From Floccularia luteovirens (Eukaryota > Basidiomycota > Agaricomycetes > Agaricales > Squamanitaceae), in assembly GCA_009739215.1 (NCBI GenBank), contig VSJF01000011.1:930001-994000 (forward strand): a stretch of DNA of 64,000 nucleotides, written 5' to 3'. The position numbers were made by a program, and so were the translations under genes. The notes beneath the pieces are model-generated. The model was not told the origin of the DNA. It saw nothing but the letters and a program-made list of their open reading frames with translations, and made no database searches. Position 1 is the stretch's first letter, and each line of letters opens with the position of its first letter. This document shows, piece by piece, positions 1 to 11,771 of the stretch.

Positions 1-351
1 GCAAGTAGGACCAGTAGCGAGCAAACACGGCCTTGCGTAAATTGTGTATTCTTATATCATCCGGCCGATTGCTTATCGCACCACTGGCTTCATGAAATAT
101 CTTTCAATGTCGAAATCAGTACTTCGGTCCTGCTGATGACGAATCAAAGAACATACAATAAATGCTGCTATTGAATAACTTATAAATTACTTATATACGG
201 TGCGTTACGGTCCATATGTGTGTGAACGTGAGTAGAAGCTGCGGCAAGAGGCTGAGGTGGCGAGTGTTTAGCTCGGCCCAAAATCGTTATCATCGTGAAT
301 AATGGTATGGAAATTTATTTTATCCAAGTACATAATAACTGGTGTCGCCAA
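1..351. other. Intergenic, downstream of MFS gene
   Basis: No reading frame or RNA gene that I can support. It holds the 3' flank of the minus-strand transporter gene that ends at 352. Confidence 0.5.
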
Positions 352-2436
352 TCATAGGATCGAGAAGACTGGCTTGCCCCTCTCCCTGGCAAGGAAGTAT
401 CGCGAAAGAGCAAGAATTAAGCTAACGACAATTACACTTGCCTGAATCACCAGTTTGAGAGAACTGAAACAAAATGAAATTCAAATACAATTGTTTACCC
501 CAGAGAACAATATAGCAGCCGCCAAGTGGTAGTTGCGTGTCAATATAGCACCAGACAATGCCGGAGCTAGCGTCCGCGAATCATGAGAATAGATTTTAGT
601 TATCTGGCTACTTACCGAACAGCGAGATAATTCCTGGAGAATAGAATGTTAATCAATTTTCGGAATAATAACTGAGTTGCCTACCTCCAGTTGCAAGATA
701 CTGTCCATTAGTGTCACTCGACATGTGTGCTAGGTAATGAAGTTGAAATTAGCTTAGAAGATCCAAGACCAATATAGCACATACGTATAGCAGCCGGACA
801 AGCAACAATCGTTGGGAGAAAATCAAAACCATATAATATCAAAATAAAACATACACTCACCACCGCCAGAGAAGAACCCATATAACAATGCAACTATGGC
901 TGCTGATGCCACAATGTGCACCGTAAGGAGCAAGATGCACATGACGCCAAGGAGTGCGCAGGAGAAAACGGCGAGGTTGAACACACCTAAAGAAACCGCC
1001 ATCACCCCGACAAACAAATGTCCGATGAAACTGCCCGCATTCAGAATAGACACCTAGAATTATGAAAGAGTGAATTTTAGAAGGCTAGTTATATAAAATA
1101 AAATGACTGAATCACCGTATAAAAAGCCAGATTTGCATCTACTCCTGCTCTGAGCTGTATGTTGAATATGGTGAAGAAGGAACTGAGGAAGATGAATATA
1201 TTCCTGAACATTATTCTAGATTTGGACAAAAGTCCTTGTCAAGTCCAGGAAATAATGTCAACTTACGAAATGAGTGCGAGAATATAAAAGAAATGTGACG
1301 TAATAGACTCTTAACAATAGGGCCTGCTGCTGTGCCAGCCTTCGGGGGCAGGCGGGTGCGCATCATCGCCAAGCCGAGTAAATAAAGGCCAGTGTTTATC
1401 CCTGCGCTTATCGGTACAACATTGTGGAAACCGATGGGACCGTTGAACATCTTATTCAACATGATGGGGTGGACAATCGAACCTACGAGTATATTCAACA
1501 AAACATATTTTCGAGCAGGATTATCAACGTACCGATTGCTGCCCCAGAAGAGATGACCCCCATTGCTAATACGCGCTTTTTTCTTTTCATGAAATAGTGA
1601 CCGCATACTCCAAGTGCTAGGAAAAGTCAGACGGTTTCGGTGGGTGGGAGATAGTACCTTACTGTGAGTATAACCTAAACCACTGGCTATACCAAAACAA
1701 AGGCCGTGAGTGAGATAGACTGATAATACGAGGTTTCGTGCGAGAGACAACATAAATACTTTATAAAGAAGCTAGGAGAATTGAATGATGGCAGATAGAA
1801 AAGTTACATGAGGCGGGTAGAAAGATTCCGCTAATAGCTAAGATGTGGTAGCTGTTGGAATGTTTTTAAGTTGAGATTGCAACGATGTTGTAAGTAAAAG
1901 ACGTGCAAGTAACCTCTGTCAAAAGCTCTTCCAGATATAACATCTAGCATCAAGTTGAGACAGATCTGGGTCCCACCTATCCATCTGTAAATAAGTGACT
2001 TCCAGTAAATAATTGTAGGCCATTTCGGGATCGGATCGGTACCAACCCAATTTGACTCGGTGTGAAATTTGTCAAGTACTTGCGAACATAGAAATCTTCA
2101 TATACCCCAAAAGCATTTGTATACCTAGGGGGAACGTCGGATGGAAGAGAAGAGAGTTTAATGGCAACCATGCCTACCCAAAAGTCGTAAATTGCACCAA
2201 GGCCCTAAAGTAAATTAAGTTATACATTTGAATGTTCTAAGGAAACACTTACGCCCCCAACACGGTCAGCTATGCTTGTAAACCGCCCTCATCAAAGACT
2301 AATTTCGAGACTACGGGCGCAGTCGAATCTTGTGAGATCGTGGAAGGCGTTAACGGCGACTGATTTTCAGGGGTTTGGGGAATTTCATGTTGTTTAGGCT
2401 CTACTCTGATTTCAATGTCTCCAGTGTCGTGATCCA
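352..2436 (-). pseudogene. Monocarboxylate-transporter-like MFS permease, probably decayed
   Basis: Major facilitator gene of the fungal monocarboxylate permease (MCH) type, which would sit in the plasma or an internal membrane. Segments read in order on the minus strand: an acidic N-terminus from the ATG at 2436, FDEGGL, then TNAFGVYEDFYVRKYLTN (about 2130-2060), SGRAFDRG (near 1930), GLCFGIASGLGY (about 1700), HPIMLNKMFNGPIGFH (about 1480-1430), RTRLPPK (about 1360-1340), GVFNLAVF and YGFFSGG (1000-840), ending RYFLARERGKPVFSIL with a stop at 352-354. Most segments are joined by plausible short introns. Defects: the conserved Trp codon after FDEGGLQA is TAG (near 2270); the SQISWIGS segment (about 2050) and the segment before YLTHG (about 1710) need single-base frame changes. 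Family is sure; loss of function is my inference. Confidence 0.75.
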
Positions 2437-2971
2437 TCTTTTGTTTGTCAGGAAGTTTAAAACATCAAACTGGTTGATGTATTTGTATCTAATGTATCCA
2501 TTGATTCATCTGAGCTGACAAGGTCTGTGTTGCGCTATTCTCCACAGACCTAGTGCTAACTTACATAGCTCGGCTACGAAACTCCACGAAACCGTGGCTA
2601 GTGGTTTCCGAAAATAGTTGTGCACTGCTTCGAAACAGCATGGTGTGCATAAGAGTGTTCGCCGTCTAGACACCGTTTAAAAGGGATACAGCATGGCTGG
2701 GTTGGGTTGGCAAATTCGCGTTTAGTACACTTAGTTCGGTGAAAAATGGTGTAAATGCACCACTCACCACGGGTTCACGATGTCAATCCTTCGTTCTAAG
2801 TAGGTGCTGTACCAACAACTCACCTGAATTTTCAGTTGGTGTTGTATGCTGGGCATTGCCAAGCCAACTGGCCATAACATGGACATCTCGATCACAAACA
2901 GGACGCACAACTCGGATTTGGAATTAAAACAACCGTTCAAAAATTCTCTTGCTGCGTAAACATTTATGTTA
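2437..2971. other. Intergenic between MFS and DNA glycosylase genes
   Basis: Only short overlapping frames without recognisable motifs. It contains the 5' flank of the MFS gene and the 3' flank of the glycosylase gene. Confidence 0.5.
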
Positions 2972-3823
2972 TCAACTCCTCGTCCTCCTGCCTTCGACGA
3001 ACTCTCGCAACACACACCCTATCTCAAGTTTCCGAACTACTTTACAACCTTTACAACATTTGCCATGCTTAACCATCGCCATGTGTAATGCGTATTTTAA
3101 CTCATCTGGTACCCTCGCCTCTAGATGGGCTTGTGCAAGCACCCTATTTGTTCCAACCGGCAACCACCCAAGAGCCGTGGATATGCGAAATACATGGGTA
3201 TCTACTGCAAACGCGGTGCGTCCGAGTGAGAACAGAAGCACACATGCGGCACTTTTTGGGCCAACACCAGGTAGGGCAAGTAGTTCGCTTGAGATTTCTG
3301 CATTGGTGCGGTGCACATTTTCATCTGCAAGATGCTGCAAGGAGTAGGATCCGTGCCGAGCATTCACAGCAACGAGTACGTCTTGCAACCTACGGGACTT
3401 AATCCTAGCCAATCCTGAAGGCCGGAGGATGTCCTCGAGGGTAGAGATTGGCGCGGTGGCAATTGCTTTGAAGTTCAAATGGCCAAAAGCTGTATCGAGA
3501 GCGGCTTGAGCATGTGCTGCATTACGAGAAGATGTGTGTTGCGCCAGTACAGTTCCAATCACGGCGGCAAGGACATTCTGGACGTTACCACAGGTACTAG
3601 CAGCATTTCTGACCACAGAGCTGGAAGGGGTACGTGCTGGAAACTTTGTATTGGTACAAGATAACTGAGAATTCGTTAGGAGATTCAGCACGAGGTGTGC
3701 TTCTGCCGAAGTTGGGAGAGGGTGTGTAGGAAATGGAGATGTGTTGGTAAGGGAGTAAGTGGAATGTGTTTTGAGCTTCTTGGAAGTCTGTGAGATCTTT
3801 GGTTCACGTTGATTCGATGGCAT
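2972..3823 (-). CDS. HhH-GPD base-excision DNA glycosylase (endonuclease III-like)
   Basis: Single-exon gene, 283 residues, starting at the ATG at 3823. Residues 82-100 (NVLAAVIGTVLAQHTSS) match the first helical part of the HhH-GPD fold. Residues 181-192 (LLALPGVGPKSA) are the helix-hairpin-helix and 206-212 (AVDTHVF) the GPD-type loop. Lys190 and Asp208 fall where endonuclease III has its catalytic Lys and Asp, so a bifunctional glycosylase/AP lyase acting on damaged pyrimidines is likely. The first 70 residues are Ser/Thr/Lys-rich, as in a nuclear or mitochondrial extension. The C-terminal cysteines (KCCKGC, later GCVL) do not have the C-x6-C-x2-C-x5-C spacing of the bacterial iron-sulphur loop. 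A MutY-type enzyme is less likely given the Lys. Confidence 0.85.
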   Translation of the reverse strand: MPSNQREPKISQTSKKLKTHSTYSLTNTSPFPTHPLPTSAEAHLVLNLLTNSQLSCTNTKFPARTPSSSVVRNAASTCGNVQNVLAAVIGTVLAQHTSSRNAAHAQAALDTAFGHLNFKAIATAPISTLEDILRPSGLARIKSRRLQDVLVAVNARHGSYSLQHLADENVHRTNAEISSELLALPGVGPKSAACVLLFSLGRTAFAVDTHVFRISTALGWLPVGTNRVLAQAHLEARVPDELKYALHMAMVKHGKCCKGCKVVRKLEIGCVLREFVEGRRTRS

Positions 3824-5297
3824 CGGATAATGTGTAGTATTGGACGAAGCTCTGAAAGGAGAGTTACGAACAAATTACAATGTCTCATCTATTCAAATAA
3901 ATCATCTTCGTTTTCCTTCGCGATCTTTCCCCTTTATATGCACACTCCAAGCAGATTCCACGGGTATATTTCAATAGGGAACAACGTAGGGGCATATTAT
4001 TGAGCTGTTTTGAAATATCAGACATGGATGCTTCTTAGGCTGATATCGCTACACAGTTCGAAGTCCTTGCCTATGCTGAACTCTATCTCATTATACATCT
4101 TCACATCAAATAGCTATGCATGAGAGGTCTGGTGGTGACGAGCCGGAATGCCTGCCAGCACATTTATTCAACCACGCCCATTTCATTGAGTGTGGTGGCT
4201 GCTTGTTTTCGATAGTTTCTGGCACTCTAGTCCCCAAGTGATGGTACCTGGAATTTCACATTTGATCTGTAATCCAGAATGATCATGACCTGGCGGCTAG
4301 GTTACACTTGGGGTACTTGTGAGCTAGTTTCCCGTTCCCCATTCTATCAGTATCTTGATGGCTTAATACCATGGAGGATCACGCAATAAAAGCAGTTTTA
4401 ACGGTGACCAGGGTGGGAGTGGGCTAAGAAAGTTCCACTTTTATTAATTTGAAGGATTTATTATAAACAACTAGTGGGTTGAAAGTATTCGAGGATGAGG
4501 CGATTTACAATGAAATGATAAGTATATATTTGCAGCCGTACATAAGCTACAGTTACTTAACCTCCATCACATAAAGATGTACACCAGTGTGCTGGTATTT
4601 GTTTGTCATACGCCTCCAACGTAAACAATACCCCATAACGACAAGAATATTATTCTACCCATTCTTACATCCTGACCACACTAAAGCGACATAAAAGCAG
4701 TGCAACGAAGCGACAATTGAGAAGGAACTCTTACTGTAATCATACATTTGTGAGTTTATTTTTGATGCGGCATTAACATGAATGAGTAATTCGAGTACAG
4801 CCTTGGAAGAATGAGTCCACACGTGTTAAACACCTGAGGCTCTCGATTCTCGTGATATGTGTGTTATGATGGCATCATGTTCATTCGGACTCTATAGCAA
4901 CCCTTGTATTTCACACATTCCGATTTCTCGGTAGAGCGATATACGATCGTTCATCGCCCTCAACATTTATGTACCAAGGAATGCCTCTTTTCATTGGGGT
5001 TCATGCAGTTGTTTCGTATGGTATCGAGTGCCAATATGGGTGTGCAAGACTTAAATATGGCTGGACAAACGTATCCCTCTTCAAGAACGTGGGGTCTACC
5101 CTATGGTAGGTACATCTGAACCTGTACAAACCTGTGCAGACTTAACATGCACACAAATAGATTGCAGCTGTTTTCCATGAATAAACGAATTCATGTGTTC
5201 TAATTTTAGTTTTGTTTCACCCCATGATAATATAGATAAATGTGTATATATACTCGCTTCAAATCTCGCTTTCCTCATTGACCTCTCTTTCATTACA
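3824..5297. other. Intergenic, divergent flanks of glycosylase and calpain genes
   Basis: About 1.5 kb, AT-rich, with only short frames (for example 4904-5119) that lack motifs or splice support. Presumably it holds the promoters of both flanking genes. I see no repeat or RNA gene. Confidence 0.5.
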
Positions 5298-8073
5298 ATG
5301 CCAGCCACAGTCGTGCAAAAGAACAAGGCTAAAAATACAATCACCTTCTTTCAACAGCAGCCCGGACTGCTCGTAACTGAAGAACTCGCGAAAGCTTTGC
5401 ATGAGTGCAAAGCCCGAGTGAGCGAGCTTGCAGACGAATGCAGACGGAAGGATCGAAAATTTAGGTCAGTTCGCTAGTATTTCCATTAATACCGTTTCTG
5501 AATTCTTCCAGGGATCTGGAGTTTGACCTGGAGCATGATAAGCAGAGCTGTTTATATGGGTTGTTTGAAGGGAGTACAGAACGCTACGAACCCGCAGATG
5601 TGGATCGCGTTACCCAAATCTTCGATAACCCACGCTTCTTTGTTGACGACGCTGTCACCTCGGACGATATCAAGCAAGGTAGCCTTGGAAATTGTTGGTT
5701 CTTATCTGCCCTTGCAACGATCTCGACTTTACCTGGCTTACTCGAAAGTCTCTGTGTTGCTGTAAGAACTCCGAATACTCCACTAAATTATTCGACTGAC
5801 GAGTACAAAGCGTGACGAGAAAGTCGGGATATATGGATTTATATTCTTCCGGGACTATCGTTGGACAACAGTTGTTATAGACGAGTGGGTCGACTAATAA
5901 TCATCAATATACATCACATAAACTCAACGTCATTACTACAGCTTATTATACACCCGCGTCCCGAAATATGAAGAACTTTCAAGCTTCCAACAGGTTTTAT
6001 ATCACTACGATAGGGATAACTACAATTCGTCTGCAAGGAAAGGCGGGCACTCACTTTACTTTGCCCAATCCAGAAAAGAGGGAGAGACTTGGGTGGCATT
6101 AATCGAAAAGGCCTACGCAAAAGTCCATGGCTCCTATGCAGCCCTCAGTGGTGGCGAGGACGGTGGGGCAATCGAAGACCTTACGGGGTATGTCGTATTC
6201 TATCATTGCTATAATACATATGTTAGCCATTGGGGGCCTGTCCTATGGAATTTCCCTTCATGTATGCTAATAATAATATCTTATCTAGTGGGGTTGCAAC
6301 GATATTGATGACTAAGGTAAAGATAGAAAATAACTAACACACACGTGACTCGCTCGTCTTAATTCAATTTCTAGGATATTTTGGATGTCGACAAATTTTG
6401 GGAGGAGGAACTGCTTCTTGCTAATAAGGACCGATTGTTTGGGTGTGGATTTGATAATATCACCGCCGTCCAAAACGGGGTCCAAGTCAGTGGAATCAGA
6501 GCCCAAGGGTTAATTGGAGGACACGCCTACTCCGTCCTTAGAGCTGTAGAATGTAAGGGCAGGAAATTCATTGTTGTGCGCAATCCATGGGGAAATACAG
6601 AATGGACCGGACGGTGGTCTGATGGCTCGAAAGAATGGACTACGGAATGGTTGCAAATCTTGCCACAGCTAGATCATTCTTTCGGTGATGATGGGCAATT
6701 TGTGATGGAGTGTACGTCTTTTATATTCTGGTGCCCACTCTTCATACTTAACATCGGCTCTCACTCGTTACAGATAGCGACTGGCTAAACTCCTTCACCC
6801 AGATCAGCAGGACACGCCTCTTTGATTCCAAGTGGATTATGTCGTCTCAATGGTTACAAGTCAAAGCCCGTCCTCTCCCATCTGCTTGGACATACGGTGA
6901 TGTTTCATGTATGTCCTATAATCGCAAGCGGTTCCTGGCTCATTGACACTTTGTAGTCGAATTTCATTCTTCCGGCTGCAACAAGTACTGTTATAGTCCT
7001 GTCAAAACTCGACGATCGATATTATGGGGATATTGCTGGTAGGGTCTCGTGGTCAATAGACTTCGTGCTCGTAAGGGAAGGGAATCCTAAACCAATTGCA
7101 TGGTCGACTTCCCCTCTATTCTGGTCTCGCAGTACTAGCTTGGAGATAGACCTTGAACCAGGAAAGTATCATATATATATAAGTATAAGGTGAATGGGTG
7201 TTTAGGCACTACTAATCTCGTCATAGGTTCGGTTAGATAGAACCTTGGGCGATATTGAGGTGATTATATATATTACTTCTTTAACTATGTTTGTCACTCA
7301 AAAAATTCGGAAAGAACCCCACAGTGGATGATAGCAAGCTTCGAAAACTCTCCAGAACGCTTGCTGAGAGAGCCAAGAGCCAATCTATTGCTTCAAGTAC
7401 GTTTACCTTGTGTTTTTTTATCACATTTGTCTGACCGTCTTGCGCAGATTATGACCCAAAGTGGGCTTTCCTTCTGATTAGTACGGATTAGCGAGCTGAC
7501 TCCAAAGTTCTCAGGGCTGATTCTCAGTATATACCCGTCGACCTTCATGCTTTAATTGTCGAAGACTGGGAAGTCATACAAAGGAGGAACACGTTGGAAA
7601 TGCTAGCAGCAAGCAGCGCCGAAAACACCACAACAGAAACTGCTAATCAAGAAGCTAGCGATAGTGACTATGATTCACCCGAACCAATCAAGACCACAAA
7701 ACGCAACAAAAGAAACAAGAAAAGCAAATCCAAGCATGCCAAGTTTGGTGAAGAACCGGAAAGCGTCCTCATGATTGATACTGACGATGAAGATAAAGAT
7801 GGTAGTGCATTAGCCGAATATATGATGGATGAATTCGGTAATATCCAGCTAGTTGAAGCGACGGCTAAGTCAGAGCCTAGCAGCAACAGCATTCCTACAC
7901 CACATGCTGATGACAATACTGTGTTTGTCGGTGTAAGAGTATATACCCACCAGGATGTTCCAACCGTCGTTGTTGGTCGCTTGAAGTCCGATCCAGAGGA
8001 AGACATCTCAACCCTTGCAAAGGCGGTTCCTGAAAAAACTACAGCCAAGAAGCAAGATGTCACTACTAAATAG
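5298..8073 (+). CDS. Calpain family (C2) cysteine protease, frames broken after the protease core
   Basis: Intracellular calcium-type cysteine protease family. Exons that join cleanly: 5298-5464, 5512-5761, 5811-5884, 5942-6187, 6289-6316, 6375-6711 and 6774-6908. The catalytic triad is complete: Cys117 in QGSLGNCWFL, His305 in GGHAYSVL, Asn325 in VRNPWGNTEW. Domain III-like sequence follows (YGDVSF, then STVIVLSKLDDRYYGDIAGRV), then a linker (RAKSQSIAS, NYDPK, YIPVDLHAL) and an acidic/basic low-complexity tail ending at 8073. After exon 7 the frames stop joining: the splice at 6956/6957 needs a one-base shift to reach the VLSKLDDRYY frame, the junction near 7185-7227 fails, and near 7325 a base seems missing (expected E-W-D-D-S). 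The tail (7514-8073) is open. So the protease core looks intact, while the C-terminal half is either decayed or mis-sequenced. Confidence 0.8.
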
Positions 8074-10708
8074 TTGTATTGCTCAGAACATACTACAGTA
8101 TTGGTTTCGGATGTCACTCACAGACGTACGAACTAACATTTATCTAGATGTTTTCATATTCCTCGCCTGTACCTTTTGTGACTATCGAATGTACATATAT
8201 GTAACAAATCAACGTGATTTTACTAACAATTTGTTGCTCACCCCAACACAACCACCACATTGTTGGCCTCTTACCACAACATCGATATCTTGCATACGTC
8301 GGTCTTCTGATTATTATAAATAAAGCTCAGTTAGAAATTCATGATCTGACTTATTTATTGGCAGTTCGCACTCATGTAAACTGGATTTTTCTACTCATAC
8401 TCATTGTGGTATCATAATATGAAATGACAAGCCTCGGACCGAGATAAGTGACTAGAAGTTATCATGCTACATTACAGCCCGTTAAGCGGCGTCATAAATT
8501 GCACTCAACAGGGGTCGATGAATGGAAAAGACAAACGGAAAAAGTCAAAATCGGTGGACAAATGAACTTCTGATGATGTTGCCAGCAGATATCATGGTGG
8601 CAACATATGTTGAATGCAGCTCGGGTGTATTGTAGTCTATTGATTGGGAAGATGAGGATGGTGGTTATGCAAGATTTTGGTCCGATGTAGATGGTTCACC
8701 GTCAATCTCCACACCCCTTCTGTTGCGATCCTTCTCCAGCAGGCCGCAGTTCAACCCGAAATACAGCTGATCATCCTATGTTCCATTCTCAACGGGCACC
8801 CTGCTTTTTCACTTGGCCGCAGCGTGTAGCGTCTCCCTTCGTCGCTCATACTATAAGCATAGCAGTTCAAAGTTTGTGGCAACATTTCATGAAACTTTCC
8901 GTGGGACCCGGCCCGCCGCCTCTCTTTTAGTTCTCTAGTCTACTCACTGTACTATATAGTCAAACCCCTACATTTCATCTCAGGATCGGGGTGCAGATTG
9001 ACCAGTCTCGCCCTGATCTGCTGAACTCAGTCAATCTCTCCCCCCATTTATCTTCGGTCACTGCCTCCTTGGCCGGGGTACCGGACCTTACATCCCTCTT
9101 TCGTCCTTAGTTACAACGTATCTCAAGTGGGGAGGGCCCTATTGAATCTGGATGATATTTTTCTTCCTCCGTCAAATAAACCCGCCATCTACCATCTAGA
9201 TGCACACTGTTTATGGTGTGTACCGCATCACTTATCGCCTGGTGTTCTAAATGGTTAGCGTTGTCAATACCAGATGCTTCATTTACATGGGTCTAATGGA
9301 ATGTTTTCAACATCCTCATAAGTTCCCGATCATGTTTATTGCATGTGTTGTAGATCCGCGTTGGAGCTTTATTGGTAAGTGTGTACACACCCAGAATAGT
9401 TGGGAATGACATCGGCGGTGTAAGCTTTCTTCAGCTTCAGGCACAGGAGGTATTATCGAATTGATATATCTAAATGTGGATCTTGAAGCTTGAGTAAGTG
9501 CTAGTCTACCTCGATATCCAACTGATTCACATATGGTAACCAGGTTAAAATTGAAATATTCCGAAATGTCGCTCTATGACCACTTTGCATCAGCAGGTGG
9601 TTATTCTAACACATGGAACGGTGAGTATGGTATACATATACAGCACATCAATCAGTTGCAAAGTTTGTTATTCCGTTCGGCTTCTTGATCAATCATGACC
9701 TATTGTTCTGGGTATGTCCCACGCTCAAATCTATCACTCTTACAACCCTCCGTAGGCCATTAATGATGGGTGTGGAGGATGAAATGTTTTCCCTTGGTAT
9801 CGGGACACGATCGTGCGTTAAACCCCTGCACAATTTGGCCCATCATCGCCACCATCAATCACGCCAATCCATCGCTGTATTTCCTGAGAACGGTCACTAA
9901 TAACATAGCTCTTTTTGAAAGGTACGCTCCGGCGGCACCATGGCAGTTTCCCATGAGCTTTTCATCATTGAATCATCACCGAATTTTACACACAACACAC
10001 CTTTGTTGCATTCTTCCGGGTTAGATATACCGTACGTAGCTGATCAGGATCGATCAAACCAGTTTTCCCAGCTTCCAGACCTGCTAAGAATATGATAACA
10101 TACCGTACATTTCACAGCGCCTGAGTTCCACGGCTGTCATAGTGCGCGAATGTCAACATGTGCCATAGAAGAAGCGTGGACCGACCCTCTTTTCTTTTTT
10201 TACACACAATGTATAGATTTTCATCGTCCTCGGGCCCGGCAAAGAGAATCATCCTGAAATAAATCTTTAATGTCACCGAGAACAAAACGACAAGTTGCTA
10301 TTGTAATTTGTCTGATGAGTATGAATGTATAGACAAGGTCTTGGCATTGATTCCATGTAAATCTCAGGCGTGATTACCTGTGATAAAGTTTATGCGTAAC
10401 ATAATATCCATCCATGATCTTAGTCTTAACTGATTTGTTCCAATGCACACACAAAGACAATTTCCCGATGGCCGAGGGTGCGATAAATCGCACTGGATAC
10501 TGCCGTCAACATATAATACATGCACCCAACAGCCTTGCGTCGTAAGTCAATGAATAGTTACGAAAGAGATAGCGCCTGGAAAGGCCTGGAATCAAAGTAT
10601 GATATACAGCAGAAAAGTGGAGTGTAGGCTCAGCGTCGGCGCTCAGGGGTTATGGAATTCAATATCTTATCATGTACATAATTATTATCTGATTCTCGTT
10701 ATATCAGT
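8074..10708. other. Long intergenic stretch with possible unrecognised exons near 9.3-9.9 kb
   Basis: No gene that I can name. A pyrimidine-rich stretch at 8930-9120 looks promoter-like. Downstream, 9295-9376 reads MECFQHPHKFPIMFIAC... to a good donor (gtaagt), followed by an acceptor (cttcag, about 9436) and SGTGGIIELIYLNVDLEA, then TGA exactly at another gtaagt donor. Further open pieces with splice-like ends lie at 9541-9622 and 9670-9710. This could be a remnant of a multi-exon gene, but no family is evident. Confidence 0.3.
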
Positions 10709-11061
10709 CTATGTATGCAAACGTGCCCAACAACGACTCAACCATGAGTGTGTTTCTCTCTTGGAATAACGATCCCCACATTGATCACCTAGAAAACACG
10801 CTGAGAGCCCTGATAAGCTCGTGTATAAATTATGTAAGATGGAAAACAGGAACTTAAAAAAGAAATTTTTATGAAAACTCGCCTGTTGCAGCCACAAACG
10901 TATATATTTTATCAACTCACCATCCTGTCCGATCAACATTTCTTCCGTTGTCCGACGATAATTAAAATTTCCCCTATTTTTTTGGCAGTCCATGACAATT
11001 GCAACCGAGGCACTCCGATAATAGGAGCGTGTAGTCTTTCCAAGTAAGAGATGTGCGCACT

Positions 11062-11349
11062 TCACCCGCTTCCAGCAATTGTGATTTGAAGCAGAGGTAG
11101 CGAGTTAATACATAATGTACATGTTCTTGTCCTATCGTTTACAACTTTTTCCATCTGCTTCAGGTTGTCTTCTGGTGTAGTTGGTTGCGTTCTCCCTTTA
11201 CTATGTGCGACTTTCAATACAACAGAGTTTTCCAGACAGAACCTTTCTTGTGGACTGCCTTCGGTAGAATACATTGCATTGCTAGTAGCTATGAAGCAAA
11301 AAATAGTAACCACGACGGTAAAAAGCTTCATTAAGTCTGCAATTATCAT
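11062..11349 (-). CDS. Possible small secreted protein, family unknown
   Basis: Opens with ATG at 11349 and has a convincing N-terminal signal peptide (basic-free start, hydrophobic core LFTVVVTIFCFIA, then SNA). The rest is small and hydrophilic with a few cysteines (ERFCLEN, CTLCIN). As an uninterrupted frame it is 95 residues. A GT...AG pair (donor near 11123, acceptor near 11071) would instead join it to a frame ending ECLGCNCHGLPKK near 10980. I do not recognise the family, and a chance frame cannot be excluded. Confidence 0.3.
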   Translation of the reverse strand: MIIADLMKLFTVVVTIFCFIATSNAMYSTEGSPQERFCLENSVVLKVAHSKGRTQPTTPEDNLKQMEKVVNDRTRTCTLCINSLPLLQITIAGSG

Positions 11350-11771
11350 TTAATTCGGTTCACGGAAGAAAAGGAGTAACATTACGACTTGTGGATAATT
11401 TATCTGTTGGTATTCAAAATGCAGCGTCGAGAATGTGTCAGAAGTGTCAAGAAACAGTGGTTGAGTGGTGATTCTGGATCCTACCCAGACTTTTATAATC
11501 ATCCATGCAAGAAAACACTCCGCTCCCTGTCAGATTATTGTCAATGAAATGTTCGGCTCCGCAACTACTGTAAGCATTAGTCCGACGATACATAGCACTT
11601 GAAGAAGTGGTGTAGGATTCATAGGTAGTTCGGAAGTGCAAGATTCATATATTTATTAGCTCTACGCCGATTTGCTCTGGTAATAGGAGTGTAGCAATAC
11701 CGATACACAGAGATGGAATAGGTCAAAGACAATTTGGTCGTGATATGAATCAAAATGAACATCGTCAAACA
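11350..11771. other. Intergenic, downstream of flavin monooxygenase
   Basis: A 64-residue minus-strand frame (11447-11641) has no recognisable motif. Nothing else is seen. Confidence 0.45.

Noticed and set aside
7668..8117. Minus-strand 149-residue open frame
   Set aside because: It is antisense to the low-complexity last calpain exon and has no motif of its own.
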